Of a stretch of DNA of 64,000 nucleotides, positions 44,012-53,555 are shown piece by piece (position 1 is the stretch's first letter; every line of letters begins with the position of its first letter). A model generated the notes under the pieces. The model saw only the letters and a program-made list of their open reading frames with translations, did no database searches and had not been told where the DNA came from. Source of the DNA: Lachnospiraceae bacterium (GTDB lineage Bacteria > Bacillota > Clostridia > Lachnospirales > Lachnospiraceae); assembly GCA_900769115.1 (NCBI GenBank), contig CAAGFJ010000096.1:13340-77339 (forward strand). Direction: 5' to 3'. Both the position numbers and the translations under genes were made by a program.

Positions 44012-45337
44012 TCAAAAGCTCATAAATGCCGGAACCATGATCAGCAACATCACAATGACCAGTAACAGAACCATCGGTCCTAACAGCTTGGTTCCCGCTT
44101 CCTCACCTAATTTTCTCGCCTGATTCTTCCGTTCTTCTAACGCTGCCTGTTCTTCCTGTTCAAAGATATCCCGAAGTCCCCTTGATCCCTTTACCACATT
44201 TTGCTCCAATAGAGTCATTAATTTGATATAAGCCGGTATGCCCAATCTCCTTCCTAACTGGTAATAAATCTGCTCCTCTGCCATTCCAAGATGAAATGCC
44301 TGATCTGCAATCATCAGCTCCCGGATCAACGGTTCCCGGTCATCAGCCTCCGGCATTCTCTTGTATTCCATAAGAATCTGGGAGAAAATATGCTTTACCT
44401 GCATACCTGCACCAAGCATTAACACCATTTCATTCACAAACCACGGATAACTCCGCAGTAATTGCTGCTGTCGTGCTCTCTTTTGCTGCCGGATCTGTTC
44501 CTTTTGCCATAACACAAGCGCAACCATAAGAATCCCTCCAAGAATCAGAACCTGTTCCGGCTGTATCCCCTTTTGATCCATTGGTAACACCAGCACTCCA
44601 TCCACCTCAGCAGGCAGAAGTAATTCCTTTTCTCCCGCCTTGCTCTTTTCTAAAGCAAGCAGTTTTTTCTTAGCATTTGTAAATGACTGTTCTACCGGCT
44701 CCTGTCTGCGCATCTGGATCGTCATAGGATATTTCTTTTCCTCACTCACATCACCGTAAGAAAGAACAATCTTAACCGCAGTTGGGATTCCCTGCTCTAT
44801 CTCATCCTTTTCAAATCCTGCATTGATAAGTTCTTCTTCCCTGTTATGTACCCTTCCTGACTCATCCATTAATGAATAATTCTCCGGCTGTACATCCAGA
44901 TCAAACGGATACTTCTGATGATCCAGTTCCAGATCCAGATCTGACATAATCTTCTGATAAGAATCATTTTCCCCTTTCATGGAAGCCTCCAGCTCATGGA
45001 ATGCTTCCTGCATCAACTGCTTTGCTTTCCTGGTACTATATTGTCTGGGGCTGACAGACAGTGTATATGCTTCGGTATACGCATCTTTTTCTAATTGCAG
45101 ATTTACCGGAATCTCTTCTCCATCATACCCTTGTCTCTGAATCAGCCGATTCTCTGTCTGTGTTGTAAATGTCAATGCAAAACTCATCGTATTCGCTATC
45201 ATTGCAATCCAGAGAAGCATCCTATAGGATTCCATTCCCGCCCCTGCCTGATTAGTCCATATTTTTTTCTTATCCACATACCATAGCGCAGCCGCCGCAA
45301 TGATTACTAAATACACACCGATATTTACAATTCTCAT
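44012..45337 (-). CDS. tadC: Tad secretion platform protein TadC (GspF family)
   Basis: 441 aa. The ATG at 45337 overlaps the TadB stop (ATGA). Hydrophobic segments lie at the N-terminus, near 35-60, in the middle (VLILGGILMVALVLW) and at the C-terminus (LLGPMVLLLVIVMLLIMVPA). The C-terminal half has the T2SSF fold (LGMAEEQIYYQLGRRLGIPA, GSRGLRDIFEQEEQ). The region 75-280, between membrane segments, is longer than in the usual TadC. Confidence 0.88.
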   Translation of the reverse strand: MRIVNIGVYLVIIAAAALWYVDKKKIWTNQAGAGMESYRMLLWIAMIANTMSFALTFTTQTENRLIQRQGYDGEEIPVNLQLEKDAYTEAYTLSVSPRQYSTRKAKQLMQEAFHELEASMKGENDSYQKIMSDLDLELDHQKYPFDLDVQPENYSLMDESGRVHNREEELINAGFEKDEIEQGIPTAVKIVLSYGDVSEEKKYPMTIQMRRQEPVEQSFTNAKKKLLALEKSKAGEKELLLPAEVDGVLVLPMDQKGIQPEQVLILGGILMVALVLWQKEQIRQQKRARQQQLLRSYPWFVNEMVLMLGAGMQVKHIFSQILMEYKRMPEADDREPLIRELMIADQAFHLGMAEEQIYYQLGRRLGIPAYIKLMTLLEQNVVKGSRGLRDIFEQEEQAALEERKNQARKLGEEAGTKLLGPMVLLLVIVMLLIMVPAFMSF

Positions 45338-46080
45338 ATACGAATATCCATAATCCTTTCTGCCCAGATGCCAGCCAGATAGATACCTGCCAAAAAGGCA
45401 GTCATCAGACACACACCGATTCCATTATGATAGAGTACTGTTAAAAACTCTCCATTTGTCAGCTTCAGATACCCAAGTATTCCATATGGCATCACTAACA
45501 TAATCTTCTGTTCTAATTTCTTCGCTGCGATCATCGTCGCAATGTCTTCCTCCACGGTCATCTTATCCGCAATACTATGTACCGTCTTTTGTATAATATG
45601 GATCAGATTGCCACCATTTCTCTTAGCTGCCCTTATCACATTTGCAAAATTGGCAATATCCTCAATGCCACTCCTACCGCCAAAATCATACAACAGCTCC
45701 TCGATAGGCATATTACGGTCTAATCCGGACAAGATCCATTCTAATTCTCCAAATATCTCTGCTGTTTCCGGATACAACAATGCCAGATCTTTCTTAGCCT
45801 CTCGAAATGCACGCTCTAGCGAATACCCTGCTGTCAATGACGTTACCAGCCCCTCCATTAAGGATTTGAACTGTACAGAAAGTCTCTTCTTTTGTTCCAG
45901 TATCTTCTGTTTCCGAATACTGCGGTATTGTCCGATTCCAACAGGCAATATCAGAACAGCCGCTTTTATGGAGTCGTAGAACAGATAACCGATCACAGTT
46001 GTGAATGCTCCGGCCTGCAAAATACACATCAGCCAATCCATGGTCGTGAACCGATAGGTATCATAGTTCTTTCTTGTCAT
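45334..46080 (-). CDS. tadB: Tad secretion platform protein TadB (GspF family)
   Basis: 248 aa from the ATG at 46080 (GAGGAAAG 5 nt upstream; the earlier in-frame Met would lie deep in tadA). T2SSF features are SLTAGYSLERAFREAKKDLA, GIEDIANFANVIRAAKRNGG and NLIHIIQKT. Membrane helices lie at the N- and C-ends. It overlaps tadA by 20 nt and is coupled to tadC. Confidence 0.9.
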   Translation of the reverse strand: MTRKNYDTYRFTTMDWLMCILQAGAFTTVIGYLFYDSIKAAVLILPVGIGQYRSIRKQKILEQKKRLSVQFKSLMEGLVTSLTAGYSLERAFREAKKDLALLYPETAEIFGELEWILSGLDRNMPIEELLYDFGGRSGIEDIANFANVIRAAKRNGGNLIHIIQKTVHSIADKMTVEEDIATMIAAKKLEQKIMLVMPYGILGYLKLTNGEFLTVLYHNGIGVCLMTAFLAGIYLAGIWAERIMDIRI

Positions 46081-47311
46081 CCAGACTTTCCTCCCATATT
46101 CCACTCATCAACAGCTTGTCCGTATGTAACAGATTCTGTTTTCTGATAAGACTTCCTGTAACCTTCCCAATTCCACTCGATGTATCCTCAAACTGGTAGA
46201 TCGGACGCAATACTATCTCCCCATCTGTTACTCCGGTAACTTCACTGATCTCTAATACCCGTCTGGTGTTATCCCTCATTCTTCCTAAATGTACAACGAT
46301 GTCAATTGCCGCTGCAATCTGCTGCTTAATGGCTAACACCGGCATGTCATATCCCATCAGAATCATTGTCACAAGACGCAGCATCATTTCATTGGCTGAA
46401 TTACCATGTCCGGTACTGATACTTCCATCATGTCCGGTGAGCATGCTGTTTGCCATATCCATTGCCGCCTGATCCCGTACCTCACCTACTATGATCCGGT
46501 CCGGACGCATCCGGAGTGATGCTTTGATCAGATCCGACATACGAATCGCATGTTCCCCTTCTACATTCGCATTCCGCGTCTCTAACCGCACCAGATTTGT
46601 CACCCCCTTAATCTGTAATTCTGCTGAGTCCTCAATGGTGATCACCCGTTCGTCTGCCGGAATATAATTGCTAAGTACATTTAAAAATGTGGTTTTGCCA
46701 CTTCCTGTCCCACCGCTTATGAATATGTTATATTTTGCCTTCACCATCTTCTCTAAGAAGATAGCTGCATCCTCTGTGATCGACCCCATATGGATCAATT
46801 TTTCCATGTTAAAGAATTCCTTTGGAAACTTACGGATCGTCATAACTGCTCCATCTAATGCAACCGGCGGCAGAACAACATTAACACGGGAGCCATCTTT
46901 TAACCTGGCATCCACAATCGGCACCGTCTCATTCACAATCCGGTTACAGCTGCTTACAATCTGTTGAATCACATTCCGAAGTCTCTCTTCCGAAGAGAAT
47001 TGTTCCGGCACACGGTATATCTTTCCCCGCCTCTCAATGAATATATAGCTTCCGCCATTTACCATAATCTCGGAGATCTCATCATCCTCTAATAATCCGG
47101 ACAATACATCCAGCTTCCGGAAGACATTAAACAACTCCTCTTTGATCTGTTGACGTTCCGCCACCGGAACATAACGGCTGGCACATAACTGCGATATCTT
47201 TTCTTCAATCATATCTTCCATCTGTTGATCGGTCAGATCTCCACATTGATTAAACTGCAGATACAGCTCTTTCTGCAATTGTTCCCTTTCCTGCGATACT
47301 ACCTGATTCAT
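46061..47311 (-). CDS. tadA: Tad pilus assembly ATPase TadA/CpaF
   Basis: 416 aa. Walker A FISGGTGSGKTTFLNVL, the Asp box ERVITIEDSAELQI, His box SISTGHGNSANEM and the arginine-rich MRPDRIIVGEVRD are typical of the CpaF secretion ATPases. It powers pilus assembly from the cytoplasmic face. AGGGGG precedes the ATG. Confidence 0.96.
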   Translation of the reverse strand: MNQVVSQEREQLQKELYLQFNQCGDLTDQQMEDMIEEKISQLCASRYVPVAERQQIKEELFNVFRKLDVLSGLLEDDEISEIMVNGGSYIFIERRGKIYRVPEQFSSEERLRNVIQQIVSSCNRIVNETVPIVDARLKDGSRVNVVLPPVALDGAVMTIRKFPKEFFNMEKLIHMGSITEDAAIFLEKMVKAKYNIFISGGTGSGKTTFLNVLSNYIPADERVITIEDSAELQIKGVTNLVRLETRNANVEGEHAIRMSDLIKASLRMRPDRIIVGEVRDQAAMDMANSMLTGHDGSISTGHGNSANEMMLRLVTMILMGYDMPVLAIKQQIAAAIDIVVHLGRMRDNTRRVLEISEVTGVTDGEIVLRPIYQFEDTSSGIGKVTGSLIRKQNLLHTDKLLMSGIWEESLDDKKEL

Positions 47312-47320
47312 ACCATCCCC

Positions 47321-48199
47321 CTATTCCATAATCGTCGCAAATGTGTCCGCATTCTGCATATCCAAAAAGTAAACCTGTTCTAACCATTCTTCTAATCCAT
47401 ACGCTTTTGCAAGCCGTATAAAGTGGTCTTTCTTTCTGCGAGACATCTCATCCTGCAGATATGGCACAATTACTTTGTCAAATACAGTAAGAACTTCTAT
47501 CTCCTGTATCACACCTGTCCCTATATCAAATATGATCCCGTCATACTCATTCTGTTGTTTTAGAATCTCTACCAGCCATACCATATCCTTCCGGTTGACC
47601 GTCTTACTGTCAAAAGGAGAAAATGGAGACGCAATCCTTCCCTCACAGCATTTAATCTGCTCTATTATCTTCTCTTTCCTACGTTCCTTAATGTAATACA
47701 GGAACACATCCGCCGGCTCCTGTTCTGCCTCCCCATAATCTTCCATGCCAATATATAACCATGCCGGATTGATCTGCTGATTCACATGATCTAACAGCAT
47801 TGTTGTCTTGCCACATCTTCCAACCGGAGAATATACAGCCATGATTCTATGTTCCTTTTGCAGCCGCAAACCAGTCCGGTCTAAGATACCGTTGAGTTCC
47901 TCTGCAATTGCTGTTCCACTCTGATAGCGATAGATGCAATAGCAGCCATCTTTGTGTTCTCTTTCTTCTTCTGTCAGCCAGACACAACATACCTCCTCCT
48001 TCTGAAGATGAATATCTTCTAACAGTTCCTTCTTAGTGGATAAGACCACGGAAAAACCATGTCCTTTGAGACTGGTAAGCAATCTGTCTGCTTCGGTATA
48101 TGCATTACAATGCACGCTACCCTTATTCTTACGATTGAGATACGCTGTTAACTTGCTGACATATCCCTCTTCTTCATCCATAACACCAATCCGGATCAT
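47321..48199 (-). CDS. Tad localisation protein TadZ/CpaE-like
   Basis: 292 aa from the ATG at 48199, which overlaps the TadV-type stop (ATGA) and has GGGAGG upstream. The N-terminal receiver-like domain (MIRIGVMDEEEGYVSKLTAY) lacks a clear phospho-Asp. A ParA/MinD-like ATPase domain starts near 125: VYSPVGRCGKTTMLLDHV is a deviant Walker A. GIIFDIGTG and KVIVPYLQDE follow. TadZ positions the Tad machinery. Confidence 0.85.
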   Translation of the reverse strand: MIRIGVMDEEEGYVSKLTAYLNRKNKGSVHCNAYTEADRLLTSLKGHGFSVVLSTKKELLEDIHLQKEEVCCVWLTEEEREHKDGCYCIYRYQSGTAIAEELNGILDRTGLRLQKEHRIMAVYSPVGRCGKTTMLLDHVNQQINPAWLYIGMEDYGEAEQEPADVFLYYIKERRKEKIIEQIKCCEGRIASPFSPFDSKTVNRKDMVWLVEILKQQNEYDGIIFDIGTGVIQEIEVLTVFDKVIVPYLQDEMSRRKKDHFIRLAKAYGLEEWLEQVYFLDMQNADTFATIME

Positions 48200-48645
48200 C
48201 CCAAACCTCCCGATACAACACATCCAGCAAAACTACAGGCAATCGGAATCGCAAACGGAATGGTTTCTCCCCGGATATATACCTGTTGTCTGCATATTCC
48301 CCGAAACACCATTCGTCCACATGCGAAAACAGCGCCTCCAAAAAATGCACCTACGACCAGCATAACCATATACTGTGGCATCCACATTCCTGTCATAACC
48401 ATTAATTTCACATCCCCTGCCCCAAGACCTCCAATCTCATACAGCACAAACAGACAAAGCAATGCAAGTCCGGCACTCCTTCCCATACTCCATATTCCAG
48501 GCATTCCCCTCATAACATAGGTATATGCCATACAAACCATTCCCCCAAAGCCGGACACCCAGTTCTCAATCTTTCCCAAAAGAATATCCGTGTACATCGC
48601 CCTGACTAGCAGCAACGATACAAACATAAAACTAATATCATTCAT
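48196..48645 (-). CDS. tadV: Prepilin peptidase (A24, TadV/CpaA)
   Basis: 149 aa with four to five membrane segments. The two catalytic aspartates are in YTDILLGKIEN (near residue 19) and GLGAGDVKLM, the GxGD motif. It cleaves the Flp pilin and TadE-like leaders. It is the first gene of the minus-strand tad operon. Confidence 0.93.
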   Translation of the reverse strand: MNDISFMFVSLLLVRAMYTDILLGKIENWVSGFGGMVCMAYTYVMRGMPGIWSMGRSAGLALLCLFVLYEIGGLGAGDVKLMVMTGMWMPQYMVMLVVGAFFGGAVFACGRMVFRGICRQQVYIRGETIPFAIPIACSFAGCVVSGGLG

Positions 48646-48901
48646 TATTCGTTCCTTTCTTCTGTGATTTTTCTGCCATTATATACACTTCTTTTTCTGT
48701 TGTCTACAATTATGACCAAATATTATAATTTTCCAATTTCTGCCCTTTTTTGTACATAACTTTGGTCAAAAAAGTCATAAACAGGGTAATTATTTCATAA
48801 AGTTATGTACAAAAAATCAAACTTATGTACCTACATATATAAGTATGTATTTTTATACATAAATAGCAGATATTAACTGAATCCGGCTTCTTTCCCAAAA
48901 C
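48646..48901 (-). promoter_or_regulatory. Upstream region of tad operon with long inverted repeat
   Basis: AT-rich. A perfect 18-bp inverted repeat, with core TTGTACATAACTTT at 48746-48763 and AAAGTTATGTACAA at 48799-48816, spans a 35-bp loop. A third TTATGTAC lies at 48823-48830. TATGACCAAA near 48710 and TTTGGTCAAA near 48761 add a second inverted pair. No gene is visible. The repeats are good candidates for operator sites of the tad operon. Confidence 0.5.
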
Positions 48902-48945
48902 GCAAAAAAAGAACTGCGATTCATAAAATCACAGTTCTTTTTTCC
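48902..48945 (-). terminator. Terminator after hybrid histidine kinase
   Basis: Minus strand AAAAAAGAACTGTGATT pairs with AATCGCAGTTCTTTTTTT (one mismatch) with a short loop and a seven-T tail. Confidence 0.85.
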
Positions 48946-49003
48946 GTTATATGATGTATCAATCTGCAACCAACATCTTCATGCAGTCGATCTGCAAATG
49001 TAT

Positions 49004-50803
49004 CTACTCTTTATCTACATACTTATTAAGTGTCTCAACCACATCATTCAGATTATATGGCTTTGCAATATAATCATCTAACTTTGCCTCTAAGATACGT
49101 TCTTTATCTCCAAACATCGCTCTGGCTGTTACCGCAATGATCGGAAGACGTTTGCGGTTCTCCCGAAGCTCGATCGCACGGATCTCCTGGGTAGCAGCAA
49201 GTCCATCCATAACCGGCATCTGTACATCAAATAATGCTGCCTGGTATTCCTTCTGCTTGAATAACTCTACTGCCTTCTCTCCATTCTCCGCAATGTCATA
49301 AGAATAACCCGCCATACCAAGTAGCTTACCAATTACCTGCTGGTTCACCGGTTCATCCTCTGCCACTAAGATCCTTGCTCTGGAATGTCCTGCCAATGAG
49401 AATACCGCTGGCTCTTCTTCCGTTGCAGCGCTCTCCTCTACCTCTACATCTGCCGCCTTAATCAGCTTCAACGGCACTTCCACGATAAAGGTAGAACCAA
49501 GACCTTCCTTACTCTGTACGGTAATATTACCACCCATTAACTCTACAATCTGCTTGGTGATCACAAGACCTAAACCGGAACCACCATATTTACGGGTATC
49601 GGATGCATCCACCTGCGAAAAACGGATAAACAGCTTGTTCTTATCCGCATCTGAGATACCAATACCGGAATCCGCTACCGCAATACGAAGCTTGACTTTA
49701 TCCATTCCATCATCTAAGCAGGCTACCTTCACACGAACGCCACCCTCATTGGTGAACTTGATCGCATTGGAAAGCATACAGTTAAGCACCTGCTGTATTC
49801 TCTGTCCATCACCACGTACCAGCTTAGGAATATTGCTGCCAAAGGTACAATCTAATCCAAGACCCTTGCCATTTGCAATCGGAATCTGTGCTGCAACTGT
49901 CTCTTCAATAATTGCCTTGATATCAAAGTTCTCTTCCCGAAGATTATACTTACCGGCCTCTAACTTCGAGATGTCTAAGATATCATTGATCAGACGAAGT
50001 AACGTGTCAGCACAATTCTTCGCTGTTGTCAGGTTATCCCGGTAATCTGCCTGCAGATCATCTGCCATCAGGGTAAGTTGCAGCATACCAAGAATACCAT
50101 TGATTGGTGTACGGATCTCATGTGACATATTTGCAAGGAATTCTGACTGTGTCTTATAAGCTGCATTCGCATCCTTGATCGCCTTTGATAACTTATTCTC
50201 TGTCTCTTTCTGCTCGGTAATATCAATGACTACCATATTGATGTAGTCCGCTTCTGACTTGTACATTACGATATTAAATACCTTATTAAGACGCTCCATC
50301 GTAATCTCGACTGCTAACAACTCACCCAGCTTCGTACCAGAGTTGTTATATGCCTCAAACCAGGCGTTGATATCCTGCAACACCTCAACCCGGCTCTCTG
50401 AGATCACCTTGTTGTAATAATCTGAGATATCCAGATCAAACAATCTTCCAAATGTCTCATTCGCATCACTGATCCGGTATCCCATGTTACGTCCGGACTG
50501 TGCATCCCGAAGGATCTGTGCCTGTGCAAAACCAACCGGAAGATTCAGGAACAGCTTCTTATACTTATCGCTCTTCACTGCAGACTGCTTCTCCTCATCC
50601 TGCATGAATTTAAGCATAACTGCTGCGATTCCAAGTGTCAGTACAATTACGATCACCGCTAATATCATAACGGTATTTCTCGCATCACTTGCACCCATCT
50701 TTTTCAAAATGATTGACGTCCCTGCCACATCCGCAATTACCAAAATACCTACCAATAAGAAGTATATTGCCTTTAACCTTGACAATCCTTTACTCTTTTC
50801 CAT
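49004..50803 (-). CDS. Hybrid sensor histidine kinase with C-terminal receiver domain
   Basis: 599 aa. Two membrane helices (about 12-32 and 42-66), a PAS-like domain (about 85-205), HisKA with the phospho-His in NMSHEIRTPINGILGM, a HATPase domain (LNCMLSNAIKFTNEGG, DSGIGISDADKN, GLGLVITKQIVELMGG), and a receiver (RILVAEDEPVNQQV, ALFDVQMPVMDG). There is no DNA-binding partner beside it; an orphan signalling role is likely. The sensory region between the two helices is very short, so it probably senses a membrane or cytoplasmic signal. Confidence 0.93.
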   Translation of the reverse strand: MEKSKGLSRLKAIYFLLVGILVIADVAGTSIILKKMGASDARNTVMILAVIVIVLTLGIAAVMLKFMQDEEKQSAVKSDKYKKLFLNLPVGFAQAQILRDAQSGRNMGYRISDANETFGRLFDLDISDYYNKVISESRVEVLQDINAWFEAYNNSGTKLGELLAVEITMERLNKVFNIVMYKSEADYINMVVIDITEQKETENKLSKAIKDANAAYKTQSEFLANMSHEIRTPINGILGMLQLTLMADDLQADYRDNLTTAKNCADTLLRLINDILDISKLEAGKYNLREENFDIKAIIEETVAAQIPIANGKGLGLDCTFGSNIPKLVRGDGQRIQQVLNCMLSNAIKFTNEGGVRVKVACLDDGMDKVKLRIAVADSGIGISDADKNKLFIRFSQVDASDTRKYGGSGLGLVITKQIVELMGGNITVQSKEGLGSTFIVEVPLKLIKAADVEVEESAATEEEPAVFSLAGHSRARILVAEDEPVNQQVIGKLLGMAGYSYDIAENGEKAVELFKQKEYQAALFDVQMPVMDGLAATQEIRAIELRENRKRLPIIAVTARAMFGDKERILEAKLDDYIAKPYNLNDVVETLNKYVDKE

Positions 50804-50863
50804 AATACATAACCCCCGTTTCCTAGAATGTTTTCATAATGTTCTCTTATTTGTAGCTTTCCC

Positions 50864-53485
50864 TTATACATTTCCCTGACCTTCTACTTCATACACGATC
50901 TCCTTTCTGATTACCCGTTTCGTTCTCATGTGCTGTTCCATTTTATAAATGATAAAAAAGCATATAATACCAAGCAATGTAGCCAGCAATCCCTTACGCA
51001 GACCCGGACAATGGTATACCAGCTTCATGTCATAATCTCCTGCCGGCAGCTCTGCGCCTAAGAATCCTTCTAACACAACCAGACTATCTAACTTCTCACC
51101 ATTGGCGTAGATCGTCCAGCCATCATCATAAGGAATGGATGTCATAAATATGCCATCCTCCTTTACATGAATACTGCCCTCTATCTTTGTATCCTTATAC
51201 TTCGTTACCGTAAGGGTCTCATCTGCCATCGCATCATAGAACTGATCAAACTGATCTGGAAGGAATTCCATCGGATAACAATAGATGGATCCACTCATGT
51301 CCTCGCCATCATTTAATACGAACTGAACATCTACCATCTGTCCCGCCTTGACATTGCCGACCCGGAAGATCTGCCCCTGATAACGGTCAAATGCCACCTC
51401 GTTGCCATCAATCAGTAATGCGATCTTGTGTACATTACTTCCCCGGCAATTCACATACAGATCCATGTCTCTTGGTATGGTAAAGATCATGTCTGCTCTT
51501 GCACTTGCACTGCCATTCGTATAATTCGCGTTAAAGCCTTCCGATAATTCCACATTGACATTGGTTCCATATGTCTCTAACTGCATATCATCATAGATGG
51601 ATACAAAGATCGGTTCCACACCGGATAATGCGCCGCACAACTCATTCTGCACAGTAAATGGTCCATTATCCTCGGTATCATAATCTAAGATATCTTCCTT
51701 TGCCATATAACCAATCGGCAATACCGAATTGTTCTTGTATACGGAGATATTGCCTTCCTGATCATAATGATCCATATCCAGATTCACAAAATCGCCATCT
51801 CTTGTATAGACATACTTGACACCAAGCAGGGCATTGGTTACCGGTGTTGCCCCATAATACAGGTATTCATTGGCTCCGGTATAGAAGCCTAACTTCCCCA
51901 TGATATCTACCAGTTCACCACGAACCGTAGATCCGAAGATTCCCACACTCTTCAAGTTATACCAGGTTGCCTCATCTACTAAGATCGGCTCTAAGATATC
52001 CGAACGATACAGACTCGGATCATTCTCTTCCACCCGGCTCTTCAACGTCTCAAAAGTATCGGTATCTCCGTAGTAATATTCCGGATCAGAGCTTCCTACC
52101 TGCCCGAATCCAAACAATCCATTCGCTGCCATCTCCACAATTGCAACAAAAACTAACAAATACTCAAACAGAACCCTCTTTGCCGGAACCTTAATATATA
52201 ATGTAAACAGCACCAGATATACCGTAAGCAGACATGCTGTTAAGATATACGTCCGGTTTGCATATGTGGTCTCTGCATTATAATAACAGAAGATTACAAA
52301 CAGCATACTGAGCGTATATCCAACAATTATCATATACAGTCGTATCTGTTTGCGTTTCAGGTACACCTCATATGCCATGATCAGCAACAGGAAAATATAT
52401 AAAAATGCAAATCGGTTTGGAATACCATACTGGTTATGGAATCCATGCCAGATATAATTGAGTAATTCGTTATTAAAACTAACAATAAATATTGCCAGCA
52501 GGATACTGTATTTTACCTTCTTCTCTAACGGGATCTTCCTCATGCATAAGAACATAAACGCCAATAATATAGTAAAAATACCACAATACAGATTCGTTCC
52601 GGCATCCCCTACCTGGTTCGTCATAACCTCCGAACAGAACAAGTGGGAACGCAGAGTATCCGCAAAAGTACCATAGAAATTCCACTCCGGTAATCCGAAG
52701 TCCGCTGAAGCCGTTGTCATAATTCCCATATATGCCGGAATCAACACAACTGCACTCATCAATGCCGTTGTAAGCGACGCAATTGCAAACCGGATTCCCT
52801 TCACAAAGAAATCCTTCACTCCCTTAAAATGCAGGGTAAAAAACCACAACACCAAAAACAGGCAGATCATAAAGCTGATGTAATAGTTACATACAAAACT
52901 ATACAATAATGCAAGCATATACATCCGGCTGTCATTCTTCGTATACATCTTCTCCATCCCAAGAATAATGATCGGGAAGATAAAGATACAATCTAACCAC
53001 ATCAGATTCCAATAATATCCCACCACATAACTGCTAAATGCATAACACAGGGAAAATGCAATCATTCCCGGATTCTTCCGTGGGTGTTTGCCCACATGCA
53101 TTAAGAAATATGCAAAAGTAAGCGATGCCAATATAATCTTAGCAGATATAATGAGATTCAACGCCATCGGCAAATGTGACTTTGCACATAACAATATGAT
53201 CAGGTTAAATGGACTTGACAAATAATATGACCAAAGGGATACAAAGTTATTACCAAGCCCAACGTCCATTGTATACTGCAGAGTATCCAGTGTCTTCAAC
53301 TTCTCCTGATAATCCGAGAAGAACGGCAGATACTGATGTACTCCATCTACGACTACCAGACATTTACCACCAAAAGGTCCAATCTCCCCAATGATCCATG
53401 CACCAAGCATCATGCAAAGTGCGATTACAAATGTTACTACATACACATACTTATCGGTTACAAAATTCCATATCTTATTCTTCAT
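50864..53485 (-). CDS. YfhO-family membrane protein
   Basis: 873 aa with about 12-13 membrane helices in the first 440 residues and one near the C-terminus. The N-terminal GKCLVVVDGVHQYLPFFSDY and LSSPFNLIILLC match the YfhO (GT-C-like) family. The C-terminal half is a beta-rich extracellular domain (YDDGWTIYANGEKL). YfhO proteins are linked to envelope polymer or lipoteichoic acid glycosylation in Bacillus and Listeria. A role in surface-glycan modification is inferred. Confidence 0.9.
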   Translation of the reverse strand: MKNKIWNFVTDKYVYVVTFVIALCMMLGAWIIGEIGPFGGKCLVVVDGVHQYLPFFSDYQEKLKTLDTLQYTMDVGLGNNFVSLWSYYLSSPFNLIILLCAKSHLPMALNLIISAKIILASLTFAYFLMHVGKHPRKNPGMIAFSLCYAFSSYVVGYYWNLMWLDCIFIFPIIILGMEKMYTKNDSRMYMLALLYSFVCNYYISFMICLFLVLWFFTLHFKGVKDFFVKGIRFAIASLTTALMSAVVLIPAYMGIMTTASADFGLPEWNFYGTFADTLRSHLFCSEVMTNQVGDAGTNLYCGIFTILLAFMFLCMRKIPLEKKVKYSILLAIFIVSFNNELLNYIWHGFHNQYGIPNRFAFLYIFLLLIMAYEVYLKRKQIRLYMIIVGYTLSMLFVIFCYYNAETTYANRTYILTACLLTVYLVLFTLYIKVPAKRVLFEYLLVFVAIVEMAANGLFGFGQVGSSDPEYYYGDTDTFETLKSRVEENDPSLYRSDILEPILVDEATWYNLKSVGIFGSTVRGELVDIMGKLGFYTGANEYLYYGATPVTNALLGVKYVYTRDGDFVNLDMDHYDQEGNISVYKNNSVLPIGYMAKEDILDYDTEDNGPFTVQNELCGALSGVEPIFVSIYDDMQLETYGTNVNVELSEGFNANYTNGSASARADMIFTIPRDMDLYVNCRGSNVHKIALLIDGNEVAFDRYQGQIFRVGNVKAGQMVDVQFVLNDGEDMSGSIYCYPMEFLPDQFDQFYDAMADETLTVTKYKDTKIEGSIHVKEDGIFMTSIPYDDGWTIYANGEKLDSLVVLEGFLGAELPAGDYDMKLVYHCPGLRKGLLATLLGIICFFIIYKMEQHMRTKRVIRKEIVYEVEGQGNV

Positions 53486-53555
53486 GATTCCAATCCTATC
53501 TGTCTCTGCATTCTATATATCCGATGTACCTTTCTCACTCAGCCTGCACGGGTGC

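Noticed and set aside
49554..50045. Plus-strand open frame of 163 codons
   Set aside because: Antisense to the histidine-kinase ATPase region, no ribosome site and no recognisable domain.
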